Of a stretch of 64,000 nt of DNA, positions 1 through 8,667 are shown in pieces. The notes beneath the pieces are model-generated. The model worked only from the letters and a program-made list of their open reading frames with translations. It did not search any database and was not told the DNA's origin. Where the stretch lies: assembly GCF_004134825.1 (NCBI RefSeq), contig NZ_SDPN01000021.1:1-64000 (forward strand). Reading direction: 5' to 3'. The stretch's first letter is position 1. Every line of letters starts with the position of its first letter. This DNA comes from Agromyces albus. Its GTDB lineage: Bacteria > Actinomycetota > Actinomycetes > Actinomycetales > Microbacteriaceae. The position numbers and the translations under genes are program-made.

Positions 1-317
1 ACACGGGAGGCGGCCTGCATCACCGCGTCGAGGCCCGAGCCGCACTGGCGGTCGACCGTCACGCCCGGAACGTCGTGGCCGAGCCCCGCGCGAAGTGCCG
101 AGATGCGCGCGACGTCGCCGCCCGGGCCGAGGCAATTGCCGAGCACGACGTCGTCGACGGCGATGCCCGCGGGCGCGACGGATGCCGCGACGGCGGCGAG
201 CACGGGCGCCGCGAGCGCGTCGACGGTGTGGCCCGCGAAGCTGCGCCCGACGGAGGCCACGGCGGTGCGCCGTGCGGCGACGATGACGGGAGCCTCGAGA
301 CTGATGCCGCGGTTCAT
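1..317 (-). CDS. Thiolase family protein (acetyl-CoA C-acetyltransferase type), N-terminal part
   Basis: The 5' end of a thiolase gene that leaves the window; 105 residues are visible. The nucleophilic cysteine lies near residue 92 in the motif VDRQCGSGLDAV, typical of thiolases, which condense or cleave acyl-CoA thioesters. The ATG at 317 overlaps the stop of the upstream acyl-CoA ligase (ATGA), so the two are translationally coupled and form an operon with bioY. In Bacillus subtilis the same trio is yhfU(bioY)-yhfT-yhfS under the biotin repressor, which suggests a role in biotin- or pimelate-linked acyl metabolism; that role is inference. The C-terminal His/Cys catalytic residues lie outside the window. 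Confidence 0.88.
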   Translation of the reverse strand, partial: MNRGISLEAPVIVAARRTAVASVGRSFAGHTVDALAAPVLAAVAASVAPAGIAVDDVVLGNCLGPGGDVARISALRAGLGHDVPGVTVDRQCGSGLDAVMQAASR

Positions 318-1561
318 GCGCGCCCGAACCGATCCTCGTCGAGGGAACCGGCGGCGAGGGCGACGCCGAGCGCACCGCGCGCGACCTTGCCGGAGGTCGT
401 GCGCGGCAGCGCCTCGATCGCGTACCAGCGGCGGGGGAACTCGGGCGCAGTGAGTCGCGAGCGCGCTGCCGTGATGATGTGGGCGAGATCCGCCGAGGCG
501 GCCAGTTCGAGCACTGCCACCGGTACCTGTCCGTGCAGGGCGTGCGGCACGGCGATCACAGCCGCCGCTCGCACACCCGCAAGCTGCGCAAGGGTGGCCT
601 CGACGTCTTCGGCGAGCACCGTGGTGCCCGAGACGGTCACGGCCGAGTCGCCGCGGCCGCGCACGACGAGGCTGCCGTTCGGGGCGGCATCCGCCCGATC
701 GCCGACCGTGGCGAAGCCGTGCGCATCCCTTCGGTACGGCCCGTCGACACCGGCGTACCCGAGGGAGAGGTAGGGGGAGCGTGCCCACAGTTCGCCCGCG
801 CGCACGTCGACCTCGACGCCCGGGAACGGCAGGAGCGCGCCGGAATCCTCGGCGTCGCCGCGCGAGTGGTCGACCGCGGCGACGAACGAGAGCTCGGCGG
901 CGCCGTAGTACTCGGTCACGGCGATGCCGGCCGCCCGAGCCGATGCGAGGGCCGACGGCGGGAGCGCGCTGCCCGCGACGACGACACGTCGTGGGCGATG
1001 CCCCGCCGACACGAGTCGATCGAGCGTCGTCGGCGTCGCGTGCACGAGGTGGGCCCCGGCGATGTCGTCGACGAGCACCGCACCGCTCCAGAGCGCGTGC
1101 AACGCGGCGAAGAGCTGCATCGAGACGTGCAGCGGCCCGGTGATCGCGACGACCGGCGGCTCGGCGCGGGCATCGCGGCGGGAGCGGCGGGCCTCGGTAC
1201 GTCCGGTGAGCCCGGTGAAGGGCTCGAACGACGCCGTCCACGACGCAAGCGTGCGGGCGACGGGCCGGGCGTTGCCCGACGATCCGCTCGTCATGAGCAC
1301 GAGCTCGGTGCCGGGCGGCAGCGAGCTCACGACGGGAGCGGCCTGCGCGGGGTCGGCGACGACGACGGCACGCTTCGCCTCGAGCGCGGCGAGCACGGTC
1401 ACGAGCTGGGCGACGGGGTCGGCGTCGTGCGCAAGCACCGGCCCCTGCGAGCGGTCGAACTGCTCGGCGACGGATGCCACGAGCCGGCGCAATTCGGCAC
1501 GGCTCAACGAGCGTCCGGTGAAGCGGATCGCCTCACCGTCGCCGTCGAGCCAGCCGATCAC
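314..1561 (-). CDS. AMP-dependent acyl-CoA synthetase/ligase (YhfT-like, in bioY operon)
   Basis: A 415-residue adenylate-forming enzyme predicted to activate a carboxylic acid to acyl-AMP and then acyl-CoA. Visible motifs are the P-loop-like TSGSSGNARP (residues 91-100), the YYGAAE motif, the GDRAD hinge region and the C-terminal catalytic lysine in TTSGKVARG. It is shorter than the usual 500-550 residues; the N-terminal subdomain is compact. It starts 4 nt after the bioY stop and its stop overlaps the thiolase start, so the three genes form one operon. Linkage to BioY points to an acyl substrate connected with biotin biosynthesis or salvage (pimelate-like), but the substrate cannot be read from the sequence. 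Confidence 0.85.
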   Translation of the reverse strand: MIGWLDGDGEAIRFTGRSLSRAELRRLVASVAEQFDRSQGPVLAHDADPVAQLVTVLAALEAKRAVVVADPAQAAPVVSSLPPGTELVLMTSGSSGNARPVARTLASWTASFEPFTGLTGRTEARRSRRDARAEPPVVAITGPLHVSMQLFAALHALWSGAVLVDDIAGAHLVHATPTTLDRLVSAGHRPRRVVVAGSALPPSALASARAAGIAVTEYYGAAELSFVAAVDHSRGDAEDSGALLPFPGVEVDVRAGELWARSPYLSLGYAGVDGPYRRDAHGFATVGDRADAAPNGSLVVRGRGDSAVTVSGTTVLAEDVEATLAQLAGVRAAAVIAVPHALHGQVPVAVLELAASADLAHIITAARSRLTAPEFPRRWYAIEALPRTTSGKVARGALGVALAAGSLDEDRFGRA

Positions 1562-1565
1562 GCCG

Positions 1566-2225
1566 TCACTCCGAGTGCGCTGAGGGGACTTCGGCTGCGG
1601 CCGGACGAGGGGTTGACGGAGCGGACTCGCTCTTCGACTCGACAGCGCGAGACCACGGCCACGACCGAAGGGCGATGAGGCCGGGCCACGCGCGGTGCAC
1701 CTGCTTCGCGACGAGCACCGTGACGACGACCTTCAGGATGTCACCCGGCAGGAAGACGGTGGAGCCGCCGAGCGCGACCCAGAACGGCACCCCGGTGGCC
1801 GACGCCATCCACGGCACGCCGAGCGCATAGATGACGACGATGCCGCCGAGCAGCGTCGCGCAGATCGCGGGGAACACGCGGTACCGGGGGAGCAGTCGCG
1901 CCGTGAACCAGCCGATCACGAGGGCTCCGACCAACCAGCCGACCAGGTACCCGGCCGATGGGCCGACGAAGACCACGAGGCCGCCGCGCCCGCCGGCGAG
2001 CAGCGGCAGTCCGGCGGCCACGAGCCCCTCGAACAGCAGCACCGTGAGGAAGCCCTTGCGAGCGCCGAGGATCGCGCCTGCAAGCATGACGCCGAGCGTC
2101 TGGAAGGTGATCGGAACACCGGTCGTGCCGCCGATCTGCAGGGCGCCGGGGAGGCCGAGTGCGGCGATGAGGGCGGCGAAGACGGCGATCTGTGCGAGAT
2201 CGCGAGCGGGGATGCGACGGGTCAC
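1566..2225 (-). CDS. bioY: Biotin transporter BioY (ECF S-component)
   Basis: A 219-residue integral membrane protein with about six hydrophobic segments. It has the BioY hallmarks TTGVPITFQTLGVMLAG near residue 34 and the GPSAGYLVGW and FLPGDILK motifs. BioY binds biotin and either works alone or joins an ECF energising module (EcfA/EcfT); no EcfA/T genes are present here. The roughly 30-residue Ser/Pro/Glu-rich C-terminal tail is outside the core family. First gene of the bioY-ligase-thiolase operon; a GGAGGA ribosome-binding site precedes the ATG. Confidence 0.93.
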   Translation of the reverse strand: MTRRIPARDLAQIAVFAALIAALGLPGALQIGGTTGVPITFQTLGVMLAGAILGARKGFLTVLLFEGLVAAGLPLLAGGRGGLVVFVGPSAGYLVGWLVGALVIGWFTARLLPRYRVFPAICATLLGGIVVIYALGVPWMASATGVPFWVALGGSTVFLPGDILKVVVTVLVAKQVHRAWPGLIALRSWPWSRAVESKSESAPSTPRPAAAEVPSAHSE

Positions 2226-2315
2226 GAAGTCCTCCGGGTCGAAGCGGTGGCCGAGGAGACGGCGGAATTCACGCTACGGCGGGCTGGGAGGGCCGTGCTC
2301 GCGATCGCCGTACAG

Positions 2316-2332
2316 AAATCGGGTGCCGATTT
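2316..2332. terminator. Inverted repeat AAATCGG-GTG-CCGATTT (terminator or bioY operator)
   Basis: A perfect 7-bp inverted repeat with a 3-nt spacer lies between the small gene ending at 2393 and bioY. On the minus strand it ends in a short T run, so it could stop transcription of the 2393-2827 gene. Equally it sits about 90 bp upstream of the bioY start and could be a regulator site. The sequence alone does not decide. Confidence 0.45.
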
Positions 2333-2392
2333 TGGACGAGCGCCGTGGCCGACGGGTGCCCGCAGGGCGGGCTGCGCGAACGAAGGGGCGAC

Positions 2393-2827
2393 TCAGGCCG
2401 CGCGGGACTCGACGTGCACGGTGCCGATCGAGGGGAGTGCGTCGGCCTCGGCGGCATCCGAATCGGCCGGCACCTCGACGGGGTCGGCCCACATGACGAG
2501 CGGCGCCGGGGTCCAGCTGAGCGCGAGCGACTCCTCGCCCGCGGGCACGACGACGGTGACCGCATCGCGCTCCTCGAGGATCGAGCGGGTGAGGTCCGCG
2601 GCGATCTGGTGCGTGAGCATCGCGTGGAAGATCTGGTCGGTGTCGCCGTCGGCGCGGCGCACGAGCGACCAGCTGCCGGACGGGCCGATGAACTCGGAGA
2701 GCTTCGCGTTCAGGAGCTCGAAGATGTGTTCGCCGCGCAAGTCGGCCGCGTTCTGTCGCGGTGCGGGAAGGGCAGCGTGTGCGGCGGCTTGTGCGGCAAG
2801 CCTCGCGCGGCGCCAGCGGCGGAACAT
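2393..2827 (-). CDS. Conserved hypothetical protein, 144 aa
   Basis: A 144-residue protein with no family I recognise. It starts with a basic stretch (MFRRWRRAR) and an alanine-rich helix, then a mixed alpha/beta soluble region and an acidic C-terminus. No signal peptide or membrane segment. The ATG at 2827 is preceded by a GAGGGG ribosome-binding site, which is why the longer upstream reading was not used. It stands alone between bioY and a small membrane-protein gene on the same strand. Function unknown. Confidence 0.6.
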   Translation of the reverse strand: MFRRWRRARLAAQAAAHAALPAPRQNAADLRGEHIFELLNAKLSEFIGPSGSWSLVRRADGDTDQIFHAMLTHQIAADLTRSILEERDAVTVVVPAGEESLALSWTPAPLVMWADPVEVPADSDAAEADALPSIGTVHVESRAA

Positions 2828-2936
2828 CGTGACCCCTCTCGGTGGTGCGGAACGACGGATCGGGTCGTTCGTCCCAGTCTCGGGTACCACGTCATGGATT
2901 TCGAGTGACACGCCGCGGAGCGCGCCTTGCGTGCTC

Positions 2937-3137
2937 TTATTGGCGGAATTCCCGCTCGAGCTCGGCTCGCTTCGACTCGTCGGACACGGTGCCGATCGCG
3001 ATCGCGAGGCTCGCGAGCCACGAGACCCACATGAGCGCCAGGCGCCAGTCGCGAGGACCGGCGGCAGTGGCGCGGATGACGCCGACGCCGGCGAAGATCG
3101 CCGTGAGCACGGCCCCGCTGAAGAGGTACTTGCGCAT
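2937..3137 (-). CDS. Small two-helix membrane protein, 66 aa
   Basis: A 66-residue protein with two predicted transmembrane helices (about residues 5-25 and 30-48) joined by a short loop, and a charged cytoplasmic tail rich in Glu/Arg. No known domain is recognised. It is transcribed away from the TetR gene that starts about 100 bp to the right, and could be read together with the hypothetical gene at 2393-2827, 109 bp downstream. Function unknown. Confidence 0.55.
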   Translation of the reverse strand: MRKYLFSGAVLTAIFAGVGVIRATAAGPRDWRLALMWVSWLASLAIAIGTVSDESKRAELEREFRQ

Positions 3138-3183
3138 GCCGCAACGCTACTCGTTCGACTCCGGTGTCTGGGAGTCATCCGTG

Positions 3184-3220
3184 AATCTGACCGATCGTGC
3201 AGAATCTGACCGATCGGTCA
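3184..3220. promoter_or_regulatory. Double operator upstream of the TetR/MMPL operon
   Basis: A perfect 14-bp palindrome, TGACCGATCGGTCA, occupies 3207-3220, 15 bp before the TetR start codon. A 14-nt direct repeat (aatctgaccgatcg) occurs at 3184-3197 and 3203-3216, exactly 19 bp apart. The second copy is part of the palindrome and the first is a half-conserved operator. This layout suits autoregulation by the adjacent TetR protein. Confidence 0.7.
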
Positions 3221-3235
3221 AGGTACCTTCGACCC

Positions 3236-3835
3236 ATGCCAACCGATGCCCACGCCACGTCTCGTGTGCGCCCGGCCGACGAACTTCGACAGGTCGCCCT
3301 CGAGCAGTTCTCGACCGTCGGCTTCGCCGCGACCTCGCTGCAGCAGATCGCCGACCACGCCGGCTACTCGAAGTCGAGCGTGCTCTACCACTTCGCCTCG
3401 AAAGAAGCGCTGCTCGAATCGGCGATCGGTCCCGCGATCGACGACCTCGAGGTCCTGCTCGGCGACTTCGTCGCGGGCGGTCGCTCACCTGAGGCGCGGG
3501 CCGTCTTCATCGAGCGGTTCGTCGACTTCCTGCTCGGCAACCGTCTCGCCGTGCACACCTTCGTGAACCAGGGGCAGTCGCTGCTCGACATCCCGGTCAT
3601 CCAGCGTGCGAACACCGCCATTCGCGGCATCGCCGACTCGATCTGCGCCGACGACGCCACCGTCGTCGAGAACATCCGCTTCGGCGTCGCGCTCGCCGGC
3701 GCCGCGTACATGCTCGTCGCCGGTGCGACCTTCCGCGACGAAGACCATCAGTTCGACGACGTCGAGGTGCGCGCCGCACTCATCACCGTCCTGTCCGAAC
3801 TCCTCCTCCCGGCCGACGGCCGTTCGACGCGATAG
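3236..3835 (+). CDS. TetR family transcriptional regulator
   Basis: A 199-residue TetR-type repressor. The N-terminal helix-turn-helix (about residues 12-57) contains the typical run FSTVGFAATSLQQIADHAG followed by SKSSVLYHFASKEALL. The C-terminal helical ligand domain is less conserved. The ATG at 3236 begins MPTDAHATS; an upstream ATG at 3197 would read through the operator and is rejected. The gene starts 15 bp after a palindromic operator and ends 7 bp before the MMPL exporter, so it most likely represses its own operon and responds to the exported compound. Confidence 0.88.
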   Translation: MPTDAHATSRVRPADELRQVALEQFSTVGFAATSLQQIADHAGYSKSSVLYHFASKEALLESAIGPAIDDLEVLLGDFVAGGRSPEARAVFIERFVDFLLGNRLAVHTFVNQGQSLLDIPVIQRANTAIRGIADSICADDATVVENIRFGVALAGAAYMLVAGATFRDEDHQFDDVEVRAALITVLSELLLPADGRSTR

Positions 3836-3842
3836 GCAGCAC

Positions 3843-6746
3843 ATGGCCCTCCTCCTCCACCGCCTCGGCCGCTTCGCGTTCCGCAGGGCCTGGCTCGTCA
3901 TCGTCGCCTGGGTGCTCGCCCTCGGGGCCCTCGTCGGGGCCGGCGTCGGGCTCGGCGGGCAGCTCCAGGAGTCCTACGCGATTCCCGGCACCGAGTCGCA
4001 GACCGCGATCGACCAGCTCGCCGCCGTGTTCCCCCAGACGGCCGGCGCGTCGGCGAAGGCCGTCGTCGAGACGCCTGATGGGGCATCCGTCGACGACGAT
4101 GCCTACCGCAGTGCGATCGAGGCCATGGAGGCCGAGCTCGAGCGGGTCGATGGCGTGGCGAGCGTGCTCGGTCCGTTCGACGAGTATGCCGGCGACCAGG
4201 TCTCGCACGACGACCGCACCGCCTTCATCCAGGTGCAGTTCGACGGCCAGACCTCGGATGTCACGACCGACACGATCGACGCCGTCACCGCCACCGGCGA
4301 CACCGGCCGAGACGCCGGGCTCACCGTCGCGTTCGGCGGCGAGGTGTTCCAGGAGACGAGCTTCGGCCTCACGATCACCGAGATCTTCGGCGTGCTCTTC
4401 GCCGCGGTCGTACTCCTCATCACGTTCGGCTCGCTGGTCTCAGCCGGCATGCCGCTGCTCACCGCGCTCGTCGGGGTGGGCGCTGCGTTCGGCGGGATCT
4501 CGATCGCTGCGGCGTTCGCGACCGTGTCGAGCACGGCCCCGATGCTCGCGGTGATGATCGGGCTCGCCGTGGGCATCGATTATGCGCTCTTCATCCTCTC
4601 CCGGCACCGCACGCAGCTCGCGCGCGGCCACACTCCCGAAGAGAGCGCCGCCGAGGCCGTCGCCACGGCGGGCGGGGCGGTCGTGTTCGCGGGGCTCACC
4701 GTGATCATCGCGCTGCTCGGCCTGCTCATCGTCGGCATCCCCTTCCTCAGCGTCATGGGCGTCGCGGCGGCCTTCGCGGTGTTCATCGCGGTCGCCGGCG
4801 CCGTCACGCTGCTGCCGGCGCTCCTCGGGGTGTTCGGCAAGCGGCTCGCGCCCAAGCCCGGCAGCCGGGTGCACCGCCGCGCGAACGCGAGCGACGAGGG
4901 CGGAACACGAACCCTCGGCCGTCGCTGGGTCGACCTCGTGCTGAAGGCGCCCGTCGTCTTCGTCGTGCTCGTCGTCGGCGTGCTCGGCACGGCCGCGATC
5001 CCCGCCGCGAGCCTCGACCTGAACCTCCCGAGCGGCGCGTCGGAGCCCGCCGGGTCGACGCAGCGCGAGGCCTACGAGATGATCGACGCCGGTTTCGGCC
5101 CCGGCTACAACGGCCCGCTCATCGTCACGGTCGACATCACCCAGACGACCGACATCTTCGGCGACCTCGACGCCGTCGGCGCGCGCATCGCCGAACTCGA
5201 CGACGTCGCCTACGTCGGTGACGGCATGCCCAACGAGACCGCCGACACGGCGATCATCCAAGTCGTCCCCGAGAGCGCACCCGACGCGCCCGAGACGAAG
5301 GACCTCGTCGAGCGCATCCGAGAGCTGGCGCCCTCGATCGACGCCGACTTCGGCACGCCTATCGCCGTGACGGGCTACACGGCCGTCTCGATCGACATCT
5401 CGAACCGCTTGACCGACGCGCTCATCCCGTTCGCGCTCATCGTCGTGGGGCTCTCGATCGTGCTGCTGCTCATGGTGTTCCGCTCGGTGTTCGTGCCGGT
5501 GAAGGCCGCGCTCGGGTTCCTCCTCTCGGCGTTCGGCGCGATCGGCGTGACGGTGGCGATCTTCCAGTGGGGGTGGTTCGCCGACCTCCTGCACGTGCAG
5601 CCCGGCCCGATCCTGAGCTTCCTGCCGATCCTCCTGATGGCGGTGCTCTTCGGCCTCGCGATGGATTACGAGGTGTTCCTCGTCTCGGGGATGCGCGAGG
5701 AGTTCGTGCGCTCGCTGAAGCAGAATCCGGCGGGCGAGCCGCGCCAGGCGGTCGTGCACGGCTTCCAGCACGCCTCGCGAGTGGTGACGGCCGCCGCGCT
5801 CATCATGTTCTTCGTGTTCTTCGCCTTCGTGCCCGAGGGCTCCGGGGTGATCAAGGGCATCGCCTTCGCGCTGGCCGTCGGCGTCGCGTTCGACGCGTTC
5901 CTCGTGCGGATGACGCTCGTGCCCGCCGCGATGGCGCTCGCCGGCCGTGCAGCCTGGTGGTTGCCGAAGTGGCTCGCGAAACGCTTGCCAGACGTCGACA
6001 TCGAGGGCGAAGGGCTCCGGGCCCACCTCGACCAGGTCGCGTGGGCGGCGTCCCGGCCCGCGGCCGTCAACGCCGACCTCGCCGTGTTCGGCCTGCCCGA
6101 GCGTCCCATCGGCCCGATCTCCCTCGAGGTGCCGAAGGGCGCACTGCTCGCCATCCGCGGTGAGGCCGTCGACCGGCGTGTGGTCGCGGCGACACTCTCC
6201 GGGCGGCTCGCACCCGTCTCGGGCCGGCTCGCGGTGCTGGGGCATCCGCTTCCCTCCGGCAGTCGTGACGTGCTGCAGTCCGTGGCGCTCGCCGAAGCGG
6301 CAGCGGATGTCGCAGGCCCTCGCAGCGTCGGCGAGCTCATCGCGAGCCGGCTCGACGCGACCCGCCCGTGGTACCGGCTGGCGCCGTCGCGTGCCCTCGT
6401 GCACAGCTGGACCGATCGCGCCGCGGAGGCCGCAGGGCACGACGACGACGGACCCCGCTTCAGCACGGACACGCCCCTCGTGGCACTCGACCCGACCGAT
6501 CGCGCGATCGTCGCCCTCGCCGCCGCCCTCGCCGAACGCCCGAAGGCCATCGTCGTCGACCTCGACGATCCCGGCAGCTCGGGCATGGCCCTCTGGGATG
6601 CCACCGCGCGCCTCGTTCCCGCCGGGGTGACCCTCATCGCGGGAGTCGGCGTCGATGCGGCGCTGCCGGCGCCCGGCTCGGAACTCGCCGGTCGCGGCAT
6701 CCGCATCCTCGAACTCGCCCCAGCCACCCAGGAGGCCCTCCGATGA
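3843..6746 (+). CDS. MMPL/RND-type exporter fused to a degenerate ABC-ATPase-like domain
   Basis: A 967-residue protein. Residues 1-715 form an MMPL exporter of about 12 membrane helices in two halves, each with a large extracytoplasmic loop; such proteins use the proton gradient to export lipids or drugs. Residues 720-967 form a soluble domain collinear with an ABC-transporter ATPase, but each catalytic motif is decayed. The P-loop position near 766-785 reads GALLAIRGEAVDRRVV with no GKS/T, the signature region reads LDPTD, and the Walker B region reads IVVDLDDPGSS. It therefore probably cannot hydrolyse ATP. Its stop overlaps the YhgE/Pip start (ATGA). The fused domain may act as a scaffold between the two membrane proteins (inference). 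Confidence 0.85.
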   Translation: MALLLHRLGRFAFRRAWLVIVAWVLALGALVGAGVGLGGQLQESYAIPGTESQTAIDQLAAVFPQTAGASAKAVVETPDGASVDDDAYRSAIEAMEAELERVDGVASVLGPFDEYAGDQVSHDDRTAFIQVQFDGQTSDVTTDTIDAVTATGDTGRDAGLTVAFGGEVFQETSFGLTITEIFGVLFAAVVLLITFGSLVSAGMPLLTALVGVGAAFGGISIAAAFATVSSTAPMLAVMIGLAVGIDYALFILSRHRTQLARGHTPEESAAEAVATAGGAVVFAGLTVIIALLGLLIVGIPFLSVMGVAAAFAVFIAVAGAVTLLPALLGVFGKRLAPKPGSRVHRRANASDEGGTRTLGRRWVDLVLKAPVVFVVLVVGVLGTAAIPAASLDLNLPSGASEPAGSTQREAYEMIDAGFGPGYNGPLIVTVDITQTTDIFGDLDAVGARIAELDDVAYVGDGMPNETADTAIIQVVPESAPDAPETKDLVERIRELAPSIDADFGTPIAVTGYTAVSIDISNRLTDALIPFALIVVGLSIVLLLMVFRSVFVPVKAALGFLLSAFGAIGVTVAIFQWGWFADLLHVQPGPILSFLPILLMAVLFGLAMDYEVFLVSGMREEFVRSLKQNPAGEPRQAVVHGFQHASRVVTAAALIMFFVFFAFVPEGSGVIKGIAFALAVGVAFDAFLVRMTLVPAAMALAGRAAWWLPKWLAKRLPDVDIEGEGLRAHLDQVAWAASRPAAVNADLAVFGLPERPIGPISLEVPKGALLAIRGEAVDRRVVAATLSGRLAPVSGRLAVLGHPLPSGSRDVLQSVALAEAAADVAGPRSVGELIASRLDATRPWYRLAPSRALVHSWTDRAAEAAGHDDDGPRFSTDTPLVALDPTDRAIVALAAALAERPKAIVVDLDDPGSSGMALWDATARLVPAGVTLIAGVGVDAALPAPGSELAGRGIRILELAPATQEALR

Positions 6747-8662
6747 GCTCCCGACTCCAGCCCCTGCTCGGCACCACGCCGGCGCAACGCCGCGTGCGCT
6801 ACGGCGCACTGCTCGCGGCCGTCATCGTCGTGCCGCTCGCGGTCGCCGGCCTCTTCTCGGGAGCGCTCGGCGGCTCGGGTGACCGGCTCGACACGATCCC
6901 GGCGGTCGTCGTGAACAACGACGAGATGGTCACGATGACCGGCACCGACGGCACCGAACAGCCCGTGCTCGCGGGCCGCCAGCTCGTCACCGAGCTCACG
7001 GGTCCCGCAAGCACCGGGTTCGACTGGTCGATCTCGAACGACGAGGAGGCCGCCGAGCTGCTCGCGAGCGGCGATGCCTACGCCGTGCTCACCGTTCCCG
7101 CCGACTTCTCGGAGTCGGTGACCTCGCTCGCGGGTGAAGCACCCACCCGGGCCCAGCTCGACATCCGCACCGACGACGCGCACGGCTACCTCGCGGGGTC
7201 GGTGGCGCAATCCGTCGGCGACGCCATGACCGCCGCCTTCGGCCGTGAGCTCACCGCCCGGTATCTCGAGGGCTTCTACTCGAACCTCGCCTCGCTCGGC
7301 GGCTCGCTCGGCGACGCCGCGACCGGCGCGACCGAGCTCTCGAGCGGCGTGGGCTCGCTCGCCGGCGGGCTCGGCGAGCTCTCGACCGGCGTCGCCTCGG
7401 CCGCGTCGGGCGCAGCGGATGCCGCGAGCGGCGCGTACGCCTACGCCGACGGCGTGGGGGAGTACACCTCGGGCGTCGACTCGCTCGCCGGCGGACTCGG
7501 ACAGTTGCAGCAGCAGGCAGGAGGGCTCGACGGCCTCACGTCCGGCACCGCGGAGTACGTGACGAACGTGCACGCGGCGGCCGACGGCTTCGATGCGCTC
7601 GCCGCGGGCCTCGCGCCGCTCCTCGAGGCGGATCCCTCCGGCGCGGCAGCGCAGAGCGTCGCCGAGTACGCGGCAGGCCTCGACCAACTCGCGGCGGGCG
7701 GCGACCTCCTCGTCACGAAGACCGGCGAAGGCGTCGACCAGCTGCAGGGCGGCATCGACGAGATCGGCACCGGCGCCGCGCAGCTCGCCGGCGGCTCCGA
7801 GCAGCTCCGTTCGGGCGCCGACGGGCTCGCGAACGGCGTCGATTCGCTCGCCAGCGGGCTCGGCGAGCTCTCCAGGGGCACTGCGGATGCCGCGAGCGGC
7901 GCCACGCAGCTCGCCGACGGCGCAGGCAGCCTCGCCTCCGGCCTCACGAGGGGGGCCGAGAGCGCCTCAGCACTCACCGACATCGACGCGGCGACGACGG
8001 CCGACGTCGTGTCGGAGCCGGTCGTCGTCGACGCCGCGCGCGACCACGAGATCGACTCGACCGGGGAGGTCATCGGCATGCTGTTCGTGCCGATCGGGCT
8101 CTGGATCGGGGCGATGGCGATGTTCCTCGTCTTCCGCCCGTTCAGCCGTGACGCGCTCCGCAGCACGGCGTCGACCGGCGGGCTCGTCTCCCGCACGCTC
8201 GCTCGCGCCGGCCTCGTGGGCCTCGCGCAAGCGGTCGCGGTCGTCGCGTTGCTGCACACCGCGCTCGGCGTCTCGTGGACCGTGCTCCCGCAGACGCTCG
8301 CCTTCGCGGCGCTCCTCGTGCTCGCCTTCACCGCGATCCACGCCTTCCTGAGCGTCGCGCTCGGACGTGCGGGCATGCTCGTCTCGCTCGTGGTCGTCGC
8401 GCTGCAGCTCGCGGCATCCGGTGGCCTCTATCCCGTGGAGGTGCTGAGCGGACCGTTCCAGGCGATCAGCCCGTTCCTGCCGCTCACCTGGGCGGTGCAG
8501 GGCATGCAGGCGATCGTCGCGGGTGCCGGCGGCGGAGCCGTGGGCACCGCCGCGGGAATGGTCGCGCTGTTCGGACTCGCCGGCCTCATCGGCACGGCGA
8601 TGGTCGTGGCGAGGCGTCGCGGCATCCGCTCGATCGGCTTCGCCTCAGCCGCTCTCGGCTGA
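6743..8662 (+). CDS. YhgE/Pip family membrane protein (ABC-2 type permease fold)
   Basis: A 639-residue protein. One N-terminal membrane helix (about residues 25-45) is followed by a long extracytoplasmic region, then five C-terminal membrane helices (from about residue 445). The external part holds many repeats of the type LxxGxxxLxxGLxxL rich in Ala/Gly/Ser, a hallmark of YhgE/Pip proteins; related proteins include phage infection protein and the type VII secretion factor EsaA. ATG at 6743 overlaps the stop of the MMPL fusion gene, so the products are probably made in fixed ratio. The family usually pairs with an ABC ATPase; here the only candidate is the decayed domain fused to MMPL. Confidence 0.83.
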   Translation: MSSRLQPLLGTTPAQRRVRYGALLAAVIVVPLAVAGLFSGALGGSGDRLDTIPAVVVNNDEMVTMTGTDGTEQPVLAGRQLVTELTGPASTGFDWSISNDEEAAELLASGDAYAVLTVPADFSESVTSLAGEAPTRAQLDIRTDDAHGYLAGSVAQSVGDAMTAAFGRELTARYLEGFYSNLASLGGSLGDAATGATELSSGVGSLAGGLGELSTGVASAASGAADAASGAYAYADGVGEYTSGVDSLAGGLGQLQQQAGGLDGLTSGTAEYVTNVHAAADGFDALAAGLAPLLEADPSGAAAQSVAEYAAGLDQLAAGGDLLVTKTGEGVDQLQGGIDEIGTGAAQLAGGSEQLRSGADGLANGVDSLASGLGELSRGTADAASGATQLADGAGSLASGLTRGAESASALTDIDAATTADVVSEPVVVDAARDHEIDSTGEVIGMLFVPIGLWIGAMAMFLVFRPFSRDALRSTASTGGLVSRTLARAGLVGLAQAVAVVALLHTALGVSWTVLPQTLAFAALLVLAFTAIHAFLSVALGRAGMLVSLVVVALQLAASGGLYPVEVLSGPFQAISPFLPLTWAVQGMQAIVAGAGGGAVGTAAGMVALFGLAGLIGTAMVVARRRGIRSIGFASAALG

Positions 8663-8667
8663 CGAGC

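Noticed and set aside
4440-7687. Long minus-strand open frames over the MMPL and YhgE/Pip genes
   Set aside because: Low-complexity Arg/Glu/His-rich translations without membrane or catalytic features; antisense shadows of well-supported plus-strand genes.
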